DNA of 43,539 nucleotides from Paramuribaculum sp. (GCA_009775605.1 VSPV01000002.1:1-43539), one strand, 5' to 3'; shown: positions 26,214 through 34,520, numbered from the stretch's first letter. Made by a program: numbers and translations. The notes: a model not told the origin generated them from the sequence alone.

Positions 26214-27626
26214 TTATTGCTCGGCTTTGGCTATCTGGTTGGCGATATCTGCCAGACGGGCGCGTATATCGGTAATCTCGCGCTCGGTGTCGAGAATGTC
26301 GGCGGAGAGGGAGGTGTCGCCTTTGCCATAGCTTGCGCGCATGCGTGCAAGCCGTGCCTTTGTGTCGGCGAGTTCGCGGCATCCGGTGAGATAGCGGTTC
26401 ATCAGTGCCTGCGACTCGGGATTATGGAAATCAGCGAAAGTGTGGGCCACGCGGCCGCCGGGAAGTCCGAAGTTGAATGAGGTGCGCGGCTTCTGCGGAC
26501 GGGTGTCAATCGAGGCAATCGCATTGCGGATTGCTGAATAGTCCTTGTCTTTTTGCTGAGTTGCCGCAATGGAGGTGACGCGGGCACGGTCGGCAAGCTC
26601 GGGGTCGTCCACCGGATAATTGATTCTGAGCTCCTGCGGAACGAAAACATATACCGTTACTTTTCCGGGGATTGCGTTACGGTCGGTAGCCCACCATCCG
26701 GCTCCTGTCACTTCGTCAATGGCCAGAAGGTAGTCGTTGGCGGGTGAGTTGTAGGGGAATCCGAGGTTTGTGGGCTGAAGGAATGAGGTGCCGTCGCGGC
26801 GTGAGATGAAAATATCGAGACCGCCCAACGAGCCCTCACCGTCGGAAGCATAATAAAGGGTCATGCCGTCGCTCATCAGGAAGGGATAGTTTGAATCTCC
26901 GCCCATGGCAAGATTGTCGCCCAGGGGAACAGGAGTCTCCCAGGTGCCGTCGGCGAGAAGAGAGCTTTCCATCAGGCGGTAGTTCTCGTCCTTGTCGGGA
27001 CGTGCCCAGATCAGATGGTCGGAATTCTCGGTGGCATAGACTGTGGTATTGTCGTCGCTTTTGAAGTCGGCCGGCAGGGAAGAGGCCGGGAGAATGCGGC
27101 CGGCAGCGGGAGCGAGCCGATAGACACGGAAGAACTCGTCGGCGTCAACGTCGATTGAGTCGATTATGGCGATTTTTTCCACGCGGTCGAGCATCGAGAG
27201 GCCCATTTCGGCTTTCTCGCGGAGCGCGGCCGACTGCGGGTCCTCGGGTTCCGGCTCAGCGTTGCGTTTTTTCCCGCGGCGCGATTTGGATGCCTGCTCG
27301 CGCTGTTCGTCGAGAATATCAAGGCAGTCCTGGAAGCGGTATTCATTGAAAGCGAGTTCGGCGAGATAGGGGCGCCCGTCAGCACCGGCCTTGCGGAGGA
27401 AAGCTTCCGCTTCCCGGGGCTGCGCACTGCGCATCAGAGCCACTCCGGCCATGAGATTAAGACGGGAGTTGCGGGGCTCCTTGACGGCAGCTTCCTTAAG
27501 AACGGGGGCAGCTTCGGCATAATCGCCGCGCGAATAGGCTTCCTTGGCTTCTTCAAGGGTGATTGCCGAGGCCTGAAGGCAAAAGGCAGCCGAAAATATG
27601 GCAAATATAATGTTTCTGAGTTTCAT
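26214..27626 (-). CDS. Secreted TPR and PD40 (WD40-like beta-propeller) protein
   Basis: A 470-aa exported protein: signal peptide at residues 1-21 (ending ASA), TPR-like helical repeats (about 23-170) interrupted by a basic/acidic low-complexity linker (KSRRGKKRNAEPEPEDPQ), and a PD40 propeller region (about 205-330). The propeller has the recognisable SDGMTLYYASDGEGSLGGLDIFIS and NSPANDYLLA blades. A C-terminal coiled coil follows (about 400-470). Similar TPR-PD40 architectures occur in the OmpA-family and T9SS-associated proteins of Bacteroidota, but here the OmpA domain is missing. It heads the floA-cstA-kdsB operon behind a good promoter. Function unknown; periplasmic by inference. Confidence 0.85.
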   Translation of the reverse strand: MKLRNIIFAIFSAAFCLQASAITLEEAKEAYSRGDYAEAAPVLKEAAVKEPRNSRLNLMAGVALMRSAQPREAEAFLRKAGADGRPYLAELAFNEYRFQDCLDILDEQREQASKSRRGKKRNAEPEPEDPQSAALREKAEMGLSMLDRVEKIAIIDSIDVDADEFFRVYRLAPAAGRILPASSLPADFKSDDNTTVYATENSDHLIWARPDKDENYRLMESSLLADGTWETPVPLGDNLAMGGDSNYPFLMSDGMTLYYASDGEGSLGGLDIFISRRDGTSFLQPTNLGFPYNSPANDYLLAIDEVTGAGWWATDRNAIPGKVTVYVFVPQELRINYPVDDPELADRARVTSIAATQQKDKDYSAIRNAIASIDTRPQKPRTSFNFGLPGGRVAHTFADFHNPESQALMNRYLTGCRELADTKARLARMRASYGKGDTSLSADILDTEREITDIRARLADIANQIAKAEQ

Positions 27627-27650
27627 TCCTGTGGGTTACAAGCTGTGAGA

Positions 27651-27682
27651 CAAAATTAAGCAAATTACGCCATAGGTGCAAA
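27651..27682 (-). promoter_or_regulatory. Promoter for the TPR-floA-cstA-PHP-kdsB-M16 operon
   Basis: On the minus strand TTTG (27679-27682) is followed after 20 nt by TAATTTTG (27651-27658), a full consensus match. The predicted start is near 27646, about 20 nt before the TPR/PD40 ATG at 27626. The -33 box abuts the end of the upstream CCA-adding enzyme gene. Confidence 0.7.
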
Positions 27683-29137
27683 TTATTCATCTTCAGGAGT
27701 GGCACCCTGAGCCGGGAGGGATATGCCGAGTGATTCGGCGTAAGAAAGCATGTAGGTGTAGGCGGCATCGTGCTCGTTGGGAATGTCACCTTCAAGCACC
27801 GCTTCCTTTATGGCGCTTTTTATGCGGCCCACGGTCTCGCAGGGGGGAAGGGCGAAGGTCTGCATAATCTCGGCGCCTCCCACCGGCGGCTGGAAGTTGC
27901 GAAGATGGTCGCGCTCATTGACCGCTTCCATCTTTTCCAGAACATTGCTGAAATTGCGGAGGTGGGTTTCCACTTTCCGCTGGTTACGCGAAGTGATGTC
28001 GGCTCTGCAAAGGGTCATGAGGTCGTCAATGTCGTTGCCAGCATCGGTAATAAGGCGCCGCACGGCCGAGTCGGTCACCGTGTCTTCCACCAGCGCTATA
28101 GGACGCATGTGGAGCTCCACTAGTTTGGCTACGTATTTCATGGGTTCGCCAAGGGGCATGCGGAGCGACTTGAAAATGCGCGGTACCATCTTGGCTCCGA
28201 TGAAATTGTGGTTATGGAAGGTCCATCCGGCTTTTTCGTCCCAGTGTTTGGTAACGGGCTTTGCGATATCGTGGAGCAGCGCGGCCCAACGGAGCCAAAG
28301 GTTGCCAGATGAGGCTGCAGCCACGTTGTCGAGAACCTGAAGGGTGTGGTCGAAATTGTCCTTGTGACCCCGGCCTTTCACTATCTCCACTCCTTTCATT
28401 GCTTCGAGTTCGGGAAGGATGTGGACAAGCAGCCCTGCCTGCTGAAGCAGCCTCCAGCCGATTGACGGGCGCGGGGAGAGCATAATCTTGTTGAGCTCGG
28501 TGAGGATGCGCTCACGTGTGATTATGTCGATTCGCGCGGCATTGCGCTTTATGGCCTCGAAAGTATCCGGGTAGATCTGAAAATCGAGCTGGGTGGCGAA
28601 CCGTATGGCGCGCATCATGCGCAGAGGGTCGTCGGAGAATGTTATGTCGGGGTCGAGGGGTGTGCGTATGATTTTACGGTGCAGATCCTCAAGACCATCG
28701 AAACGGTCTATGAGTTCGCCTTCATGGCCGGGACAAAGTGATATGGCCATCGCATTGATGGTGAAGTCGCGCCGCGACAGGTCGTCATCAAGGGTTCCTT
28801 CCTCAACCTCGGGGTTACGCGATTCGGGGTGGTATGACTCGCGGCGCGCGGCCACGAATTCCAGTTCGAGATTGCCATGTTTCACCTGGGCGGTGCCATA
28901 GGTGCGGAATACCGCTACTTTTGTCCTCTTTCCGAGCCTGCGGGCCGTCTCTTCGGCGATTGCTATGCCGCTGCCGTTTCCTACCGAGACGAAATCTATA
29001 TCCTTGGAGGGACGGTCAAGAAAAAGGTCGCGCACGTATCCTCCCACGGCATAACAGGGTATGGCGAGAGCGGCGGCCGAGTCGGCCACGAGCCGAAACA
29101 CCGGTTTGTCGTTGAGGTGAATTATCACGGGCTCCAT
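27683..29137 (-). CDS. CCA tRNA nucleotidyltransferase with HD domain
   Basis: A 484-aa class II nucleotidyltransferase that adds or repairs the 3' CCA of tRNAs. This matters here, since neither tRNA-Gly gene in the window encodes CCA in its DNA. The head has AVGGYVRDLFLDRPSKDIDF (about 30-49), with the DxD catalytic aspartates. RRDFTINAMAIS and the ERILTELNKIM region belong to the neck. A downstream HD domain (ALLHDIAKP followed by HNHNFIGAKM) could add phosphohydrolase activity. It lies 10 bp after the M24 peptidase gene. A poly(A) polymerase role is the main alternative. Confidence 0.9.
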   Translation of the reverse strand: MEPVIIHLNDKPVFRLVADSAAALAIPCYAVGGYVRDLFLDRPSKDIDFVSVGNGSGIAIAEETARRLGKRTKVAVFRTYGTAQVKHGNLELEFVAARRESYHPESRNPEVEEGTLDDDLSRRDFTINAMAISLCPGHEGELIDRFDGLEDLHRKIIRTPLDPDITFSDDPLRMMRAIRFATQLDFQIYPDTFEAIKRNAARIDIITRERILTELNKIMLSPRPSIGWRLLQQAGLLVHILPELEAMKGVEIVKGRGHKDNFDHTLQVLDNVAAASSGNLWLRWAALLHDIAKPVTKHWDEKAGWTFHNHNFIGAKMVPRIFKSLRMPLGEPMKYVAKLVELHMRPIALVEDTVTDSAVRRLITDAGNDIDDLMTLCRADITSRNQRKVETHLRNFSNVLEKMEAVNERDHLRNFQPPVGGAEIMQTFALPPCETVGRIKSAIKEAVLEGDIPNEHDAAYTYMLSYAESLGISLPAQGATPEDE

Positions 29138-29147
29138 ATAGGCGGGG

Positions 29148-30320
29148 TTACTGCAGGTCTATAAGTTCTTCGGGTGCCGAGGTGACGCATTCGGCGGAAT
29201 CGGCATGGATAATATAGGTGTTCTCTATACCAACCGCTCCCACTCCGGGAATCACGAATTTGGGTTCGAAGGCTATCACGTTTCCATCGGCTATGATGTC
29301 GCGGCTGCGGGGGGCGATAACCGGGAGCTCGTTGATCTCGATGCCGAGTCCGTGGCCCACGAAGCCTGCTTTCTGACGGTGGCCCATGAAATACTCCTTG
29401 AGGCCGGCTTCCACGGCCATAGTTTCAGCGAGGTGGTATAGCTCCTTGGCCTCAACTCCGGGACGGGCTCTCTGGGCAAGGGCGTGGACAATATCAATCG
29501 AGCACTGATGAGCTTTGACTGCGAGCGGTTCGAGGGAGCCAACACGGAATGTGCGCGTCATGTCGGTCATATATCCGGTGTAATCGCCGTTCATGTCCAC
29601 CATCACGGAGTGGCCCGGCTCGATAATGGATCCGTCGCAACCCACGGGAAGGGATGGATTGAGACCGCGGCCGCCCATGGCGAAATCGTAAGGGGTGGGG
29701 GAGTCCGCGTTGTCTCCGGTAAGAACGTTGCCCATATAGAGTTCCATTGTATCGCCGCTTATGCGGAACTGGCCCAGACAACCTTCGAGTCGCGAACGGC
29801 GCTCGATTTCCACCTGCAGCTCGAGGTCGGACATTCCGGTCTGATAAAGATGTGGAATAAGACGGTAGACATGCTCCTGCTTGATTCCTGACACACGGAT
29901 CAGCTGCTGTTCGGCCTCAGTCTTCACTGCACGGAGGGTTCTCATGAGAGCTGAGGCGTTCGCTATTTCCGCCTGAGGGAAAATTGCTGCGATTCTTTTT
30001 ACAGATGAATATGACGCGGAGTCGAGTTCGAGCGCGAGAGTGGCAGGGGTAGCCAGGCCGATGGTTTCGGCCATTTCCTCGGGTTTACGTATATATACCA
30101 CGCCGTCGCCCTCGAGCTTCACGGGACGTTTCACAAAAAAGACGGGCAACCCCTTGGAGGGTATGTAGATATGGCCGGAGAATACGCGGCCGGTGAGGTA
30201 ATACTGGTTTGCGAAGTCGCTGATGATGGCGGCATCGATGCTTTTTTGCTGCATGAGAGCCGTGAGGCGGAGAAGCCGTTTCTCAAACTCTTCACGGGAG
30301 AGAAGTATAAGAGAGTCCAT
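29148..30320 (-). CDS. M24-family metallopeptidase (Xaa-Pro aminopeptidase-like)
   Basis: A 390-aa protein with an N-terminal creatinase-like domain (about 1-135, beginning MDSLILLSREEFEKRL) and a C-terminal pita-bread M24 catalytic domain. Metal ligands are visible: the two aspartates in VDMNGDYTGYMTDMTRTF, the histidine in GHGLGIEINELPVI, a Glu in AFEPKFVIPG and a Glu in VGIENTYII. So it is probably an active proline-specific dipeptidase or aminopeptidase. There is no signal peptide, so it is cytoplasmic. It follows gldH by 55 bp and precedes the CCA enzyme by 10 bp. Confidence 0.88.
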   Translation of the reverse strand: MDSLILLSREEFEKRLLRLTALMQQKSIDAAIISDFANQYYLTGRVFSGHIYIPSKGLPVFFVKRPVKLEGDGVVYIRKPEEMAETIGLATPATLALELDSASYSSVKRIAAIFPQAEIANASALMRTLRAVKTEAEQQLIRVSGIKQEHVYRLIPHLYQTGMSDLELQVEIERRSRLEGCLGQFRISGDTMELYMGNVLTGDNADSPTPYDFAMGGRGLNPSLPVGCDGSIIEPGHSVMVDMNGDYTGYMTDMTRTFRVGSLEPLAVKAHQCSIDIVHALAQRARPGVEAKELYHLAETMAVEAGLKEYFMGHRQKAGFVGHGLGIEINELPVIAPRSRDIIADGNVIAFEPKFVIPGVGAVGIENTYIIHADSAECVTSAPEELIDLQ

Positions 30321-30375
30321 AGAATTTTGGGATGAGAGTTAGTGTAACTGCATTTCTGTCAAAAAATATAGAGCG

Positions 30376-30831
30376 TCAGTAGGCGCCCTCGACTGTGAGG
30401 CCTACCGATGTGATGCCCGGGATGGTATCCACACGCATTATATGCCGTATGAAAACACGCGAGGAATCATTGAGGTTCACGCTGCGGGCCACAGGAACGG
30501 AAATCTGGTATGACGGACCGAGGCCGTTGCCATGCCATCGGCCGTAGGAATCGGCAAGCTCGATGTTGACGGTGTCGCGGTACATGCGGGGGGGATTTCC
30601 GAAGGTGACCTCAAGCCACAGATTGCGGTAGGGGTAGTCGTTGGAATGACGCACGGCTACATTGACAGACCGGAGAGAAACCGAGTCCAGCCCTTCCGGA
30701 ATGAAGGTAATGGTGTCGCCGTAAGCCCATCTCGAGGATGAAACCGGCTGGAACCGGCTGTAACTGTCGTGGCGCTCGGAACATCCACCCAACGCCAACA
30801 AGCAGACGGCAAGGCAGAAAATTATTCTCAT
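30376..30831 (-). CDS. gldH: Gliding motility lipoprotein GldH
   Basis: A 151-aa lipoprotein: signal peptide with lipobox LALGGC, Cys17. The rest fits the GldH family (FIPEGLDSVSLRSVNVAVRHSNDYPYRNLWLEV, split by family-typical breaks, and a C-terminal SVGLTVEGAY). GldH was defined in gliding Flavobacterium. It is retained in non-gliding Bacteroidales, where its role is unclear. The start overlaps the ricT stop by 4 bp, so it is translationally coupled to an RNA-decay cofactor, an arrangement with no obvious functional reason. Confidence 0.85.
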   Translation of the reverse strand: MRIIFCLAVCLLALGGCSERHDSYSRFQPVSSSRWAYGDTITFIPEGLDSVSLRSVNVAVRHSNDYPYRNLWLEVTFGNPPRMYRDTVNIELADSYGRWHGNGLGPSYQISVPVARSVNLNDSSRVFIRHIMRVDTIPGITSVGLTVEGAY

Positions 30832-32135
30832 TCCGTTTTTTTCTCCGATGAGTCAGGTGAAGAAGGCCGCTGACGACGTTCGCCCCGCTGGGGCTTCCGC
30901 TGCTGGCGCGGCTTTTCGGAACGTTCCGGTTTGTCGTTTTTCTGTGGCGTTTCGGCAACCGGCTCTTTTTTCTCCTCAGGCTGCGGGCCATTGTCTGGCT
31001 GGGCCTTGGCTTTGGACTTGGGCTTGCGCTTCTTTTTCTTTTTGCTGTCGAAGCGGTTGATGTTGTCCTGACCGAGAATGTCGTTATACTGCTTTCCTGA
31101 GTCGGTTTTTTCTTCTCCGTCGGGGAGAAGCGACAAAGGCTCTTCGCCATCCTTGTTAAGAGCAATCACCTCGAAAGCCCTGTCGGCGCTTATGGTCACC
31201 AAGTTGGCGGCCACGGATTTGTCAGTGCTGTATGTTATCTCGCGCTTGAATACATCGTATTTGAACGTGTAGTAAGTGGAGTCTGCGGTTTCAAGACGCG
31301 CTTCTTTGGGGGGCATACGCTTTAGAGCCTCAACATAGGAATCCACTTCAAAATTGAGACAGCATTTCAGCTTGGCGCATTGTCCGGCGAGTTTCTGAGG
31401 GTTGAGCGAGATGTCCTGGAAACGTGCGGCGGCAGTGCCTACGGAGACGAAATTTGTCATCCAGCTTGCGCAGCAAAGGGGACGTCCGCAGGGACCGATG
31501 CCACCAATGCGGCCGGCTTCCTGCCGCGCACCAATCTGCTTCATCTCTATTCTTACCTTGAATGCCTCGGCAAGAACCTTGATAAGATGACGGAAGTCCA
31601 CACGTTCGTCAGCAATATAGTAGAATATGGCCTTGTTGCCGTCGCCCTGATATTCCACGTCGCCGATCTTCATGTTGAGCTTGAGGTCCTCGGCTATCTT
31701 GCGGGCACGGATCATGGTGTCGTTTTCCTTAGCCTTTGCCTCTTCGAAACGGCTTAAATCAGCAGGCTTGGCCTTGCGGAGCACACGACGCATCTCAGTG
31801 TCCTGTTTCACGCCGGCTTTCCGAATCTGAAGGTCAACCAGGCGGCCGGTGAGGGTCACTTCGCCAATGTCGTGTCCCGGGGCGGCTTCCACGGCCACAA
31901 TGTCGCCTATGGCAAGAGGAAGATGGAGACTATTGCGGAAGAATCCCTTGCGGGTGTTCTTGAACTGGACTTCCACAAGGTCGCTGTCGGCCGCACCTCC
32001 GGGAATGTCGTCGAGCCAGTTGAAGCAATGGAGCTTGCCACGCGGAGTGCAGTTGCGGCGATTGAAACGCTGGGCCGACCGGGAGTCATCCGGGCAGTTT
32101 TGTGCCGGATCCGGGGTATTGTCGGGGGTTGTCAT
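30828..32135 (-). CDS. ricT: PSP1-domain protein, RicT/YaaT-like
   Basis: A 435-aa protein with a PSP1 domain. Cysteines cluster in GPCGRPLCC (about 214-222) and GQCAKLKCC (about 250-258). In B. subtilis RicT the corresponding cysteines help bind [4Fe-4S] clusters in the RicA-RicF-RicT complex that directs RNase Y. The C-terminal 80 residues are low-complexity, rich in Lys, Arg, Pro and Glu, which suggests RNA contact. The gene begins 12 bp after rny, the gene for that very nuclease. No ricA or ricF homologue is in the window. Cytoplasmic. Family assignment is firm; the role with RNase Y is inference from adjacency plus B. subtilis knowledge. Confidence 0.88.
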   Translation of the reverse strand: MTTPDNTPDPAQNCPDDSRSAQRFNRRNCTPRGKLHCFNWLDDIPGGAADSDLVEVQFKNTRKGFFRNSLHLPLAIGDIVAVEAAPGHDIGEVTLTGRLVDLQIRKAGVKQDTEMRRVLRKAKPADLSRFEEAKAKENDTMIRARKIAEDLKLNMKIGDVEYQGDGNKAIFYYIADERVDFRHLIKVLAEAFKVRIEMKQIGARQEAGRIGGIGPCGRPLCCASWMTNFVSVGTAAARFQDISLNPQKLAGQCAKLKCCLNFEVDSYVEALKRMPPKEARLETADSTYYTFKYDVFKREITYSTDKSVAANLVTISADRAFEVIALNKDGEEPLSLLPDGEEKTDSGKQYNDILGQDNINRFDSKKKKKRKPKSKAKAQPDNGPQPEEKKEPVAETPQKNDKPERSEKPRQQRKPQRGERRQRPSSPDSSEKKTE

Positions 32136-32147
32136 GGCACAGAGGGC

Positions 32148-33698
32148 TTATTTGGCAAAGCTTACCGAACGGGTTTCGCGAATCACGGTGATTTTGACCT
32201 GTCCGGGATATGTCATTTCGTCCTGAATGCGTTTTGCAATCTCAGCCGAGAGTTTTTCGGTCTCCACGTCGTCGATCTTGTCGGCACCGACAATGACACG
32301 GAGTTCGCGGCCGGCCTGGATGGCATAGGTCTTGATTACTCCGGGATAGGAGAGGGCGAGCTGCTCGAGGTCGTTGAGGCGCTTGATGTAAGCCTCGACC
32401 ATTTCGCGGCGTGCGCCGGGGCGAGCACCGGAAATCGCGTCGCACACCTGCACGATGGGAGCGAGAAGGGAGGTCATTTCCACCTCGTCGTGGTGGGCGC
32501 CGATGGCATTGCATATTTCAGGCTTCTCCTTGTATTTCTCGGCAAGTTTCATGCCCAGGAGTGCGTGGGGCAGTTCGGGTTCGTCGTCGGGCACTTTGCC
32601 TATGTCGTGAAGCAGACCTGCGCGACGTGCTTTCTTGGGGTTGAGGCCGAGTTCCGATGCCATTACGGCGCAGAGATTGGCGGTCTCGCGGGAGTGCTGG
32701 AGCAGGTTCTGTCCGTAGCTCGAACGGTATTTCATCTTGCCGACGAGCCTTACAAGCTCGGGATGGAGGCCGTGGATGCCGAGGTCGATTGCGGTGCGTT
32801 TGCCGGTCTCGATAATCTCTTCCTCAATCTGCTTGCGCACTTTGGCAAAGACTTCTTCTATTCGTGCGGGATGTATGCGGCCGTCGGTCACGAGTTGGTG
32901 CAGAACCAGACGGGCAATCTCGCGGCGCACGGGGTCGAAGCCGGAGAGCACTATGGCTTCGGGGGTATCGTCGACTATGATTTCAATGCCGGTGGCGGCT
33001 TCGAGGGCGCGGATGTTGCGGCCCTCGCGGCCAATGATGCGTCCTTTGATTTCGTCGGAGTCAATCTGGAAAACGGTCACGGAGTTCTCGATGGCGGTTT
33101 CGGTGGCCACGCGCTGTATTGACTGCACCACGATGCGTTTGGCTTCCTTGTTGGCTGTGAGTTTGGCCTCGTCCATGATGTCGTTGATGTAGCTCTGTGC
33201 GGCGGTCTTGGCTTCGTCCTTGAGCGATTCAATCAGTTTCTCCTTTGCTTCGTCACTTGACAGTCCGCTCACGTGCTCGAGTTCCTCGCGGGCCTTGCGG
33301 GTGAGGGCATCAAGTTCGGCATGGCGCGATTCGAGGGATGCAAGCTGGTCGTTGAGGCGGTTGCGTGTCTGTTCGTTTTCGTTGCGGGTGCGCTGGTTTT
33401 CGCTCTGCTGCTGGTTGAGCTGCAGTTCGCGCTGCTTTAGCTTGGATTCGAACGACTGGGCGCGCGACATGCGCTGCTGCACCTCTCTCTCGGCGTCGTT
33501 TTTGATTTTCATGCCTTCCTCGCGGGCTTCGAGGAGTTTGTTTTTCTTGAGGACTTCGGCCTCTTTAGCGGCTTCGTCAACGATGATTTTGGCGCGGCTT
33601 CTCGCCATTGATTTCTGGACCATGAAAGTGACCAGTGCTCCTATGGCGGCAGCAATCACCACCAGGGCTATAATGAGCCAGATAATGTTGGTTCCCAT
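32148..33698 (-). CDS. rny: Ribonuclease Y
   Basis: A 516-aa membrane-anchored endoribonuclease that starts mRNA decay. The order is an N-terminal transmembrane helix (about 4-26), a long coiled coil (about 30-190, rich in Glu, Lys, Gln and Arg), a KH domain with GRIIGREGRNIRALE (about 214-228), and an HD domain with LLHDIGK (metal-binding His364-Asp365). ELPHALLG and AHHDEVEM segments follow. All catalytic features are present. It is downstream of zapA and a candidate structured RNA, and 12 bp upstream of ricT. The A/T-rich leader (33699-33765) shows no clear TAnnTTTG, so the promoter is unassigned. Confidence 0.96.
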   Translation of the reverse strand: MGTNIIWLIIALVVIAAAIGALVTFMVQKSMARSRAKIIVDEAAKEAEVLKKNKLLEAREEGMKIKNDAEREVQQRMSRAQSFESKLKQRELQLNQQQSENQRTRNENEQTRNRLNDQLASLESRHAELDALTRKAREELEHVSGLSSDEAKEKLIESLKDEAKTAAQSYINDIMDEAKLTANKEAKRIVVQSIQRVATETAIENSVTVFQIDSDEIKGRIIGREGRNIRALEAATGIEIIVDDTPEAIVLSGFDPVRREIARLVLHQLVTDGRIHPARIEEVFAKVRKQIEEEIIETGKRTAIDLGIHGLHPELVRLVGKMKYRSSYGQNLLQHSRETANLCAVMASELGLNPKKARRAGLLHDIGKVPDDEPELPHALLGMKLAEKYKEKPEICNAIGAHHDEVEMTSLLAPIVQVCDAISGARPGARREMVEAYIKRLNDLEQLALSYPGVIKTYAIQAGRELRVIVGADKIDDVETEKLSAEIAKRIQDEMTYPGQVKITVIRETRSVSFAK

Positions 33699-33764
33699 GG
33701 GTTATTTATTCAGATTGAAAGAGTTTTTTATTGTAAAATGTTTATTAAAAGTCATTTATAAAAC

Positions 33765-33870
33765 AAAATCCCGCACGGCATCCGCAAAACCGAAGGCCGC
33801 TTTCGAGAAATCGGGGCTCCCGGAATGAGAGCGGAGAATCTGAGTGCGACCCGGCGCGGAACGGTGCGAG
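33765..33870 (-). ncRNA. Candidate 6S-like structured RNA between zapA and rny
   Basis: In this GC-rich gap, 33856-33868 and 33772-33785 form two 5-bp helices (CGCAC/GTGCG and TCCGC/GCGGA on the minus strand) around a small internal loop. Nested inside are CGGG/CCCG (33850-33853 with 33812-33815) and CTCC/GGAG (33833-33836 with 33817-33820). This gives a rod with large bulges, followed by a T-rich end (ATTTTGTTTTAT). The zapA-6S RNA linkage known in Proteobacteria and the rod shape make a 6S-Flavo-type RNA the best guess. The ends are approximate and no promoter was found. It could instead be only an mRNA leader or processing hairpin. Confidence 0.42.
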
Positions 33871-33909
33871 ACCCGGGGGGAGGGGAGAGCGGTATGTAGT
33901 CCGGTTCCG

Positions 33910-34197
33910 TCAGTCGTCAGGAAGCAGAATCCTGTCGAGGGCGCTTTCAAACCCATCGAGATGGGTTTCGAGCTGCCGGATGTCGGAATCGAGTGATATA
34001 TAACCCTTGGCAAAGAGGAGCGCCACCATGGCAAGCACTTCGGAGGGAGAGCTTGTGGAGAGACGGCTGCTGTAAGTGTTGAACACACGGTTAATTCCGG
34101 CAGCCGATTCACGGTAGAGGGCCTCTTCATCGCGGTTGATAGTGAAGCTGAGCTTCATATCGGCGATTTTCAGGTTAATAACAAGTTTATCATTCAT
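33910..34197 (-). CDS. zapA: Cell division protein ZapA
   Basis: A 95-aa ZapA: it bundles FtsZ protofilaments at midcell. The N-terminal part (INLKIADMKLSFTINRDEEAL) and the following FNTYSSRLSTSSPSEVLAMVALLFA segment match the family. It ends with a coiled-coil region (SLDSDIRQLETHLDGFESALDRIL). The start lies 4 bp after the upstream 97-aa coiled-coil gene, so the two are probably co-transcribed. The gene downstream of the structured gap is rny. Confidence 0.85.
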   Translation of the reverse strand: MNDKLVINLKIADMKLSFTINRDEEALYRESAAGINRVFNTYSSRLSTSSPSEVLAMVALLFAKGYISLDSDIRQLETHLDGFESALDRILLPDD

Positions 34198-34201
34198 AGC
34201 A

Positions 34202-34495
34202 TCATTCGCTTAATTCGGAGATGCATTTGTCGATGTCTCGCAGAAGTCCGGATAAAAAGGCGCGGGTGTGCTCTACGTCGCGGTGATCGGGAGCCAGCGT
34301 GGTCACCACCGTAAGGTGCTCGATGCGCTGGCGGAGCATCGCTATTTCATTGTCCTTGTCCCGTATGGCTTCCTCCAGAGAGGTCACGAGTGATTTTGCC
34401 GCGTCGAGACGCTCCTGAAGGGCCTGATTCCGGGCAAGCACCAAGTCGGTCTTGCTCTTCAATCTATCGAGGCGTTGCTGCAGATTGCCGGCCAT
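34202..34495 (-). CDS. Small coiled-coil protein, possible ZapB-like partner of ZapA
   Basis: A 97-aa protein that is almost entirely heptad-patterned (residues about 4-62, LQQRLDRLKSKTDLVLARNQ, then LEEAIRDKDNEIAMLRQRIEHL), with a short C-terminal region. No signal peptide and no catalytic motif. Its position 4 bp before zapA and its coiled-coil build make it a plausible ZapB-like division factor. Coiled coils are easily matched by chance, so the family is not certain. A -7 element lies 18 bp upstream. Confidence 0.75.
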   Translation of the reverse strand: MAGNLQQRLDRLKSKTDLVLARNQALQERLDAAKSLVTSLEEAIRDKDNEIAMLRQRIEHLTVVTTLAPDHRDVEHTRAFLSGLLRDIDKCISELSE

Positions 34496-34512
34496 TTTAT
34501 ACGAAATTTTTA

Positions 34513-34520
34513 CAAATGTA
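34513..34520 (-). promoter_or_regulatory. -7 promoter element for the zapB-like/zapA unit
   Basis: On the minus strand TACATTTG, a perfect TAnnTTTG in an A/T-rich stretch. The predicted start is near 34508, giving a leader of about 13 nt. No strong -33 box lies at 19-21 nt. Confidence 0.5.
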
